A model generated the notes under the pieces. The model was given only the letters and a program-made list of their open reading frames with translations. It made no database searches and was not told the DNA's origin. DNA of 64,000 bases from Lepidonotus clava (lineage: Eukaryota > Annelida > Polychaeta > Phyllodocida > Polynoidae): contig OW387133.1 in NCBI GenBank assembly GCA_936440205.1, forward strand, positions 64,914,374 through 64,978,373, in the 5' to 3' direction. The position numbers and the translations under genes were made by a program. Positions 58,136-64,000 of the stretch are shown here, one piece after another (within the stretch, counting starts at the first letter, position 1; each line of letters begins with the position of its first letter).

Positions 58136-58663
58136 CTAATAATGTATTGTGCACCTACCCGGGCTTCCTTCGTGTTCCCTCTTACGTTTCACTGGTATAC
58201 TAGGCCGGGATACCGTAGAAGTTCTTTCATGTTCGTCGCTCTGAGCTTGAGCTGTTGGAAATGGTAAGATAGCTAATGTCTGTCTCAGGTTCTCCTCAAC
58301 GTTGACTAGGAGGGCTTCATCTCCTGTCATCAAAACAGCATCTTCAAGACGTTTGAGCATGGTCGTGATTCGTTGTCTCCTGGTGTCCAGGGATGTTGGT
58401 GCCGGGACGGGTGACAGAGATGAGGGGTGTCCTGTGGGGGCGTCTTCCTCAGCTGAGCATGCGTCTCCCTGCTCTTCAGCTGGTGTGTGGAGAAACGGAG
58501 TCCCAAATGAAGTGAATAGGACTTCAGCAAGGGAGGATACCGTGCTGGGTCCTTTTACCCTGAGATGGAGCTCATCCAGGAGGTGGTGAAGGGCCTCTAT
58601 GTCATCGGTGTTAGTCATGACTCGGTGAAACTCCACCCCGAGGAAATGAGCTGTGGTCCATTT
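58136..58663 (-). CDS. CaRF-like gene: last exon
   Basis: It starts KWTTAHFLGVEFHRVMTNTD after the acceptor TTTTGCCAG, continues through ALHHLLDELHLR, and ends in a ~130-residue tail rich in S, T, P and E with a VKRKREHEGSPG stretch. The 3' tail has no recognised domain. The first part fits the helix after the transposase-like core in the family. Confidence 0.65.
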   Translation of the reverse strand, partial: KWTTAHFLGVEFHRVMTNTDDIEALHHLLDELHLRVKGPSTVSSLAEVLFTSFGTPFLHTPAEEQGDACSAEEDAPTGHPSSLSPVPAPTSLDTRRQRITTMLKRLEDAVLMTGDEALLVNVEENLRQTLAILPFPTAQAQSDEHERTSTVSRPSIPVKRKREHEGSPGRCTIHY

Positions 58664-61600
58664 CTGGCAAAAGACATAATGAGTTTGATCTATGTAAAAA
58701 TCAGCGACATGGAAAACGTCAGGGCTCATCCCTCAAGTTAGAACTGGTGAGGTGCGGGGAGATGCCTGATCCAAGAAATATCTATACGTTTATAGTAAAG
58801 CCCTTATTTAGTTAAGGAAATATACCCGAGTCTTGCCCTGATATTTTAAATTGACAGGAGAATTTCCAAATTCAAGGATGATTGCTTTTTCATAGTGCCA
58901 TAGGTTCCAAACGCTCACCTCGGTACATGTACTTCCATAAAATTCAGGCTAGGAAAATTCCTCCAACAGAAATCTGGTTGTCTACATATTCTTTAGGTTG
59001 TCAACTTTATCGGGACATATTCATAATAGGAAAAACCTAGATTTCTGAGAGGACAATTCAAGTAACTACTTCAAGATGGCTGCTATACTACTTTCAGGTT
59101 CTACCGGATTTCAGCGTTGGCATACTGTTTTTCTTTGACAAAGGGATTAACTTTACCATGGAATTAAATAAATCACATTTTCTTTTCTGTTTAAATCTTT
59201 GCGTACGATGATTCAAGTCGTTCTTCTTTAATTCATCCACGTTCTATAATGACCCAATCTAGGAACATGTAAACGACAAAAAGTGAGGTGATGGTATTTG
59301 CAGCCTTGGTGTACGATGTGGGTCTGCTTGGTACAAAGGCTACAGTGACAGTGAGCCTACCACAGTAAGCCGGTAGGCTCACAGTGACATGTGACCTAGC
59401 TGCCTAATTTATGCAGCCCTGTGTAGTCTGCAGTCTCAGTCCAAGGCACACTAAATATAAAGCTAAGACGTTTTTCAGCAGAACAACTCATCCGTCGAAG
59501 ATTTATGTTGTTTACTTACTTCCGTGATATTGAGCCATTGACTTTCGAGGTAGTGTTGAACCAACAAGCTGCTGTTATAGGGTAAGGACGCTCTAAGTTC
59601 AGCCACTTCTCTGTCGATGTCGTCCTGGGTTGCTGCATTAGATATACGCCCGAGAATGTGTTTCACCTCGTTTACGTCATGCTGGCTGAGGCCGTGCGAT
59701 TCTGTTGGCAAAAAAAAGGAAATATACATTATTTCACTTTAGACTGCCTGCAGAAAGTACATGTAAGTATCTGCATATAAGATTTCCCAGGAAGGTGACC
59801 CCTCAATCACGGAATGCTGTACGTAACTCGCACACTTTAGGTATCAGTCATTCCATATGAATTAAGCTCTTATCGTGAACCACCGTGATGGAAATAAAAG
59901 AAATTATTATAAGTACATTCTGACATGCTTTTACCATCCACAGTTCATGCAAACCTTTCAGTGAAGTATCTATCATAACTCAGGGTACCAACCAAAGTTC
60001 CACTTTTAAATTCCCTGTGTTTTCCCTGAGATTTCCCTGTTCCGCGGCAAATTTTCCCTGTGTCATATCCAGCAAGTTGTTCAATTCTAACAGCCTCTAT
60101 GTGCAGAAAAAATTGAGACAACCCAACAACAAAAACTCAAATCCCTAATATCTTGCGAATCAGGAATTTCAGAACCTGGCCAAATGAAATTCCCTGTGTT
60201 TTCCCTGTGTTTTGGCAACATTTGCAAATTCCCTGTGTTTTCCCTGTCAGGGGATTTTTTTTTGCCATTTTCTGTTTTCCCTGTTTTCCCTGTGTGGTTG
60301 GTACCCTGATAACTGCAACTACAATTAGTTTTTTTGTTTTTTTTTCAATTTTCCATACACACCCTTTCTGCACCAGCAGTCCCATGCATGCTCCCGGTGA
60401 AATGCGCATATTAAGTTCCTGGCCTGCGGAAACACATTGGATAAGGCCTCCACCTCCAGCTGACAATGATCTGTAAGTACAAGCACTGGTTCCCATCCGG
60501 GGTTCCACATTCTCATCGTTTGCAGGGCCTCCTCCACTCCTTTGACAGTTTCTTTCTCGAGGATAAACTCCGCAACAGGAAGGCACCCGCAGTTAGTATA
60601 CACAGCAATTAGGAAGATGGGGATATTGGATTTGGTCATCCTGTGTGCAGCATCTAAGAGTACTACTGTACCACATGTCTTCAGGAGCTCACACTGTTGG
60701 CTTGTTTGGCTTGCAAACAGAAATCCCTCTTGCTCTCCACACTTCCGTAGGTAAAGGTTGTGCGATGGATCTGTCAGTTTCCTGTGGGTATAGAATGTAT
60801 AATTTTGTTTTCACGATAATAGAAATGACAACTTTTATGGTAATTTTTATGCTATACTGAATTACAGAATACTGAAACCTTTGGATAGAGGATTCTCAAG
60901 TCTCTACGTATCATATCAATAATCTTAAAGGTACTTGTACCTATTCAGCAGGATTTTAACTTGTAGTTGTAGTGATATTTTTTCCATACCTCCTCAGATT
61001 TTTCTTTAGTACATCAGGAATACATAGCCAGAGGGAAAACAAGTTTTACCGTTTGGTTTTTCAGTTAGGCAATTGTAAACATTTGAGGTATTTACTATAG
61101 GTTTCTATGGGAAATACCTGACTTTTTAAATTTCAAAAATCCCAGAAAAAAATGTTGTAGTGTTTTTTTCTTTAAATTCCTACAGATATGAAGTCTTGAT
61201 CTTATTGATATCCTGTACAAAAATCAAAGGGTTTTACCGTTTTGATCATAGACTTCTCTATCATCCCTATAGTAATAACTGATACACTGTTTGTGTGTAG
61301 CAGCAGTATAACAATAGCACATAGAGGGTTCAACAGGTATGCACCAGGTGGCAGTGCTGGGGTAGGTTGGAAGCACCTTTAATTAAAAATCACTGATATC
61401 AGATCTGTAGGACACCCAAACCATCTCTTCGTCTCAGTTAATTTCTCTAAGATTGTTTGAAGTAATATTTACCACTGGACGATTTTCTCTGCCAGAATGT
61501 CCTGATCCGTCTCAGAATACTGGCCTCTGGTCTGCGCGGCCTGGACGTAATTTTGTACATCTCTGGCAGTGGGATAATATGCGCGGTCATTTGGTGCTAT

Positions 61601-61877
61601 GTCCTTTCCCATGGCTTGTACGTCTGATTTGAGTAGCTCCCTGATTACATCGGCTTTCACGATTCCTTGACGGACATAGCTGAAAATCTGTTCTTTTAAT
61701 TCAGGGCGAAGTCGCCTTGCCTGCCTACTTTCTTCAGTCAAGTTATGGTTTTTGTGGACGTTAGGTTGTGGTAGTTTGACTTCGATGGCGACTTTCCCCT
61801 TAGGTTGAGAGTCACGAATCAGTTGTGCTGTTTTAGCTCTTTGTCTCCTCATTTGCCCACATTGATGTTCTTCATAC
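58136..61877 (-). CDS. CaRF-like protein with MULE-transposase-type core (5' end not found)
   Basis: Four minus-strand exons, 61877-61473, 60781-60363, 59701-59520 and 58663-58136, join in phases 2, 1 and 0 into one open frame of ~510 codons ending in a stop. All introns are GT-AG. The first exon resembles the region before the core in calcium-responsive transcription factor-type proteins (H-x-NH, AYYPTARDVQNYV, TDQDILAEKIVQW). The second holds the MULE-like core. The last ends in a low-complexity tail with a basic VKRKRE cluster that could be a nuclear signal. Such proteins are either domesticated Mutator-like transposases or close kin of them. Conserved splicing favours a host gene. At least one upstream exon must exist, since the first acceptor (TTTTACAG) splits a codon, but I cannot identify it before the window end. 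Confidence 0.75.
59981..60308. mobile_element. CAGGGTACCAACCA MITE with CCCTGTGTTTT words, 6 bp target duplication
   Basis: Perfect 14 bp inverted ends at 59981-59994 and 60295-60308. ATAACT flanks both sides (59975-59980 and 60309-60314). The interior repeats 'AAATTCCCTGTGTTTTCCCT'-like words at both ends. It lies in the second intron of the CaRF-like gene. Confidence 0.92.
60363..60781 (-). CDS. CaRF-like gene: core exon
   Basis: It encodes KLTDPSHNLYLRKCGEQEGF, then VVLLDAAHRMTKSNIPIFLI, YTNCGCLPVAEFILEKE, WNPGWEPVLVLTDH and ICAFHREHAWDCW. The first aspartate (codon 60654-60652) and the second (60471-60469) stand where MULE transposases keep catalytic aspartates. CAFH is the C-x-x-H motif typical of this superfamily. 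Whether any catalysis remains is unknown. The donor is GTGTGT, 55 nt from an intronic MITE. Confidence 0.75.
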
Positions 61878-62955
61878 CTGTAAAAGGTTCAATGGCCATT
61901 TCTATAACAGTTAACACATATGTATATTTGGTACAACTAACGGGCACGTTTTCTTCACCCATGGCTAATCCTCCTATTTTTCCTTGGGCCAACCGTCGGG
62001 GCCCCAACCGGCCCCATCCTAATCCCCTCTCCCTACTATAACCATTTCTCGTTGGTCAATTGCTGCACCCTCTGCCTCATATTTTTGCATATGGGTTTAG
62101 GGACGAATAGGGACGAGTTAGCCTTTTACTTACGAATCCTAAAGATCTATCAGAAGAGAGGGATATATATTTTGTTTCTCTCCCATTACAAACTAAACGA
62201 CTTTTCAAAATGAACGTCCTTCCAAATAACATTAAAAACATATTTATTTGCCCCAGGTCTCCAAGGCTGTACACCTGGCCAGCATGAATTAACCTGTGCC
62301 CTTCTCACTTCTCCAAGGCAATGGGTAAGGCAACTTACCAATGGTAAATTGCTCCATACACATTGACGGGGGGGGATTAGGAGGAGGGACTGATGACCCA
62401 TTTGTCTAAACCATAGAAACAACAGGATTAAAATTAGCCCGTTGGTCAGACGAATGACACCACAGCTAACACAGGAAGGTTGTCCCTAAAACTATAGCCT
62501 CTTTTGGACCTCAAATATCGGTATAGGGGTGTAAAAGAAATCATTTTATTGTTGCAGTAAGGTTGAAAGTTGGAAACATTTGTCTTAGCAGCCTCAACAC
62601 ATACTGGGTGTAATTGTTCACCGATAATTATTCCATGTGCCAAAGATTTCTTACAAGCAAACATTTTAATCATTTGAAACAGATCAGAACGCACGTGATT
62701 GCCGTTTCTGAAATACACAACTGCTAAATTACGTGTACTCGTTTCCCCCGGCGTTAGTCCTATATCATGAACAGGTATATTTCTAATCCTAAAATTAAAA
62801 AAATGCCCCACTGGGCTAACCAGAGAGTGAACATTCCCTGGCGGGTGTGTATAGATATAAGAGTGGCATTTTAGTGGACCAACCCCATCTTGTTCGATAT
62901 AGGGGGATTTTTTTCTTTTTTACACATTTAACCCCCCCCCCCCCAAAAAAAAAAA
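61878..62955. other. Region upstream of the first CaRF-like exon found
   Basis: The missing 5' exon could lie here, but none can be supported. A minus-strand 121-codon frame (62811-62446) has no recognised domain and no clear splice signals joining it to the gene. Confidence 0.35.
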
Positions 62956-63039
<84 letters not shown>

Positions 63040-63040
63040 A
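62956..63040. repeat. (GAAA)n microsatellite
   Basis: About 21 uninterrupted copies of a GAAA unit, preceded by a C run and an A run. The lysine-rich frame through it is an artefact. Confidence 0.97.
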
Positions 63041-64000
63041 GTTACATCTTCACCTCGTCTTCCATAATCTGTCCGGGAATATTCCTCCGTTGTCCTATAA
63101 AAACTTAGAAATAAGTTCCCAGATCATTGACTACCTTGCCTTATTATTTTCTTCCAAAGTAGTTTTTGACATTGAAGGTATGGAGCTCACCTTGTTGTGT
63201 ATGTGATAGTTATATCAGCAGTGCAGCCAACTTTCCGTGATGGTTGGACCTGGCGCCTCGTTCGTCGCTGGTATGTATGGTCCGGGTTCTTTTAAATAGA
63301 CAAGCAAAGAAAATGTAGTCAAGCGGTGTTTGTTTGTTGGGTTAGTTTAACGTCCGGCCAACCCTTTCGGGTTCTTATAACTATTGACCTACATGAACAT
63401 CAAAATTAATGTTCAAAGTACAGAATTATATTTTGTCTTTCCCAAATCAACTTTATACACTGTTATTTAGTAAAATAATCATTTAACAAGGGCAAAAACG
63501 AGAAGAGATACAATACATGTTGTGTACCAATTGTACTAGAACAACTGTTATGCGGACCGTAGTTGTCCAGTTGTAAACTTAATCATGATATTATTAAGGG
63601 AAGATTGGACATCGAATTCATCCCAGAAGTAGGATACACCAGGACCCTGGTCCCCTAGGCGTCCACAAGGTTTTAGCCAATCAGCAATCGCCGGTCCTTC
63701 TGCGCACGAAGCTATCCTCTTGCTCATTGGGATTACAATAGTGCGTATATCTTATACTCTATCCATCAACATATAATATTACCGTACTAATGGATGTTTA
63801 CACGGAGAGGCTCCTCCTTAGGTTAATGTGACTTTCAATATATGTTTCCCATTTGCAATGTGAAGAGTATCAGAATACGGCAGTGTACTAATATAAGTAA
63901 CTAGATCTGAAGGCTATGTATTAATGAAATACCTCATAACCCGAGAGATAAAAATTAATGAAATTGCTCCGCCTGAGTTTGAATCCACAAAAGGTGAAAT
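63041..64000. other. Unassigned window end
   Basis: No gene, RNA or repeat is recognised in these last 960 bases. Confidence 0.4.

Noticed and set aside
62446-62811. 121-codon minus-strand frame
   Set aside because: No recognisable domain and no splice sites linking it to the CaRF-like gene; kept as unsupported.
62847-63206. Lysine-rich protein
   Set aside because: Produced by the (GAAA)n microsatellite.

Overview
This is a piece of an animal nuclear genome. It is AT-rich, has GT-AG introns, and contains a complete multi-exon contactin-type cell-adhesion gene, a second spliced gene, and a dense, nested load of transposons and retroelements. A contactin with an N-terminal C-type lectin domain is the protostome arrangement known from Drosophila Cont, so a protostome invertebrate, perhaps a lophotrochozoan such as a mollusc, is the best guess. 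The species cannot be read from the sequence.

Layout. Bases 1-1860 hold about five decayed tandem copies of a ~355 bp repeat carrying a TGACCTTGACCTTGGCCAAGGTC core. Bases 2218-7600 are a broken Ty3-type LTR-retrotransposon fossil, split by a 1.8 kb TTAA-flanked element. A 1.47 kb inverted-repeat element follows (7614-9079). Two inverted copies of a minisatellite-bearing MITE lie at 8229-8517 and 9430-9726. Bases 9825-23070 are a minus-strand LTR element with 185 bp LTRs differing at two visible positions. Inside it sits a ~9.5 kb minus-strand non-LTR retrotransposon (10597-20144). That LINE encodes an ORF1-like protein with a C-terminal NADAR domain, a separate SGNH-hydrolase-like protein, and an endonuclease/reverse transcriptase carrying one frameshift.

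Bases 23134-33072 are a transposon graveyard: two ~1.1 kb TA-flanked elements with reiterated terminal motifs, several CAGG...CCTG elements with short-word interiors, dispersed repeats and a badly decayed Ty1/copia fossil. The contactin gene runs on the + strand from 36902 to 52956. It has 21 coding exons that join in frame over 3729 nt: signal peptide, C-type lectin domain, six Ig domains, four FN3 domains and a GPI-anchor signal. Its introns carry three repeat insertions. Bases 52957-58135 are intergenic apart from one element holding a 185 bp foldback MITE. On the minus strand, 61877-58136 holds the last four exons of a gene with a MULE-transposase-like core, like calcium-responsive transcription factor (CaRF)-type proteins; its 5' end was not found.

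The contactin and CaRF-like genes are host genes with no evident link to each other. The LINE genes would work together as one retrotransposon: RNA-binding ORF1 with NADAR, an SGNH accessory protein, and EN/RT. The most unusual item is the NADAR domain, an ADP-ribose-linked N-glycosidase fold, built into a LINE protein next to an SGNH reading frame.
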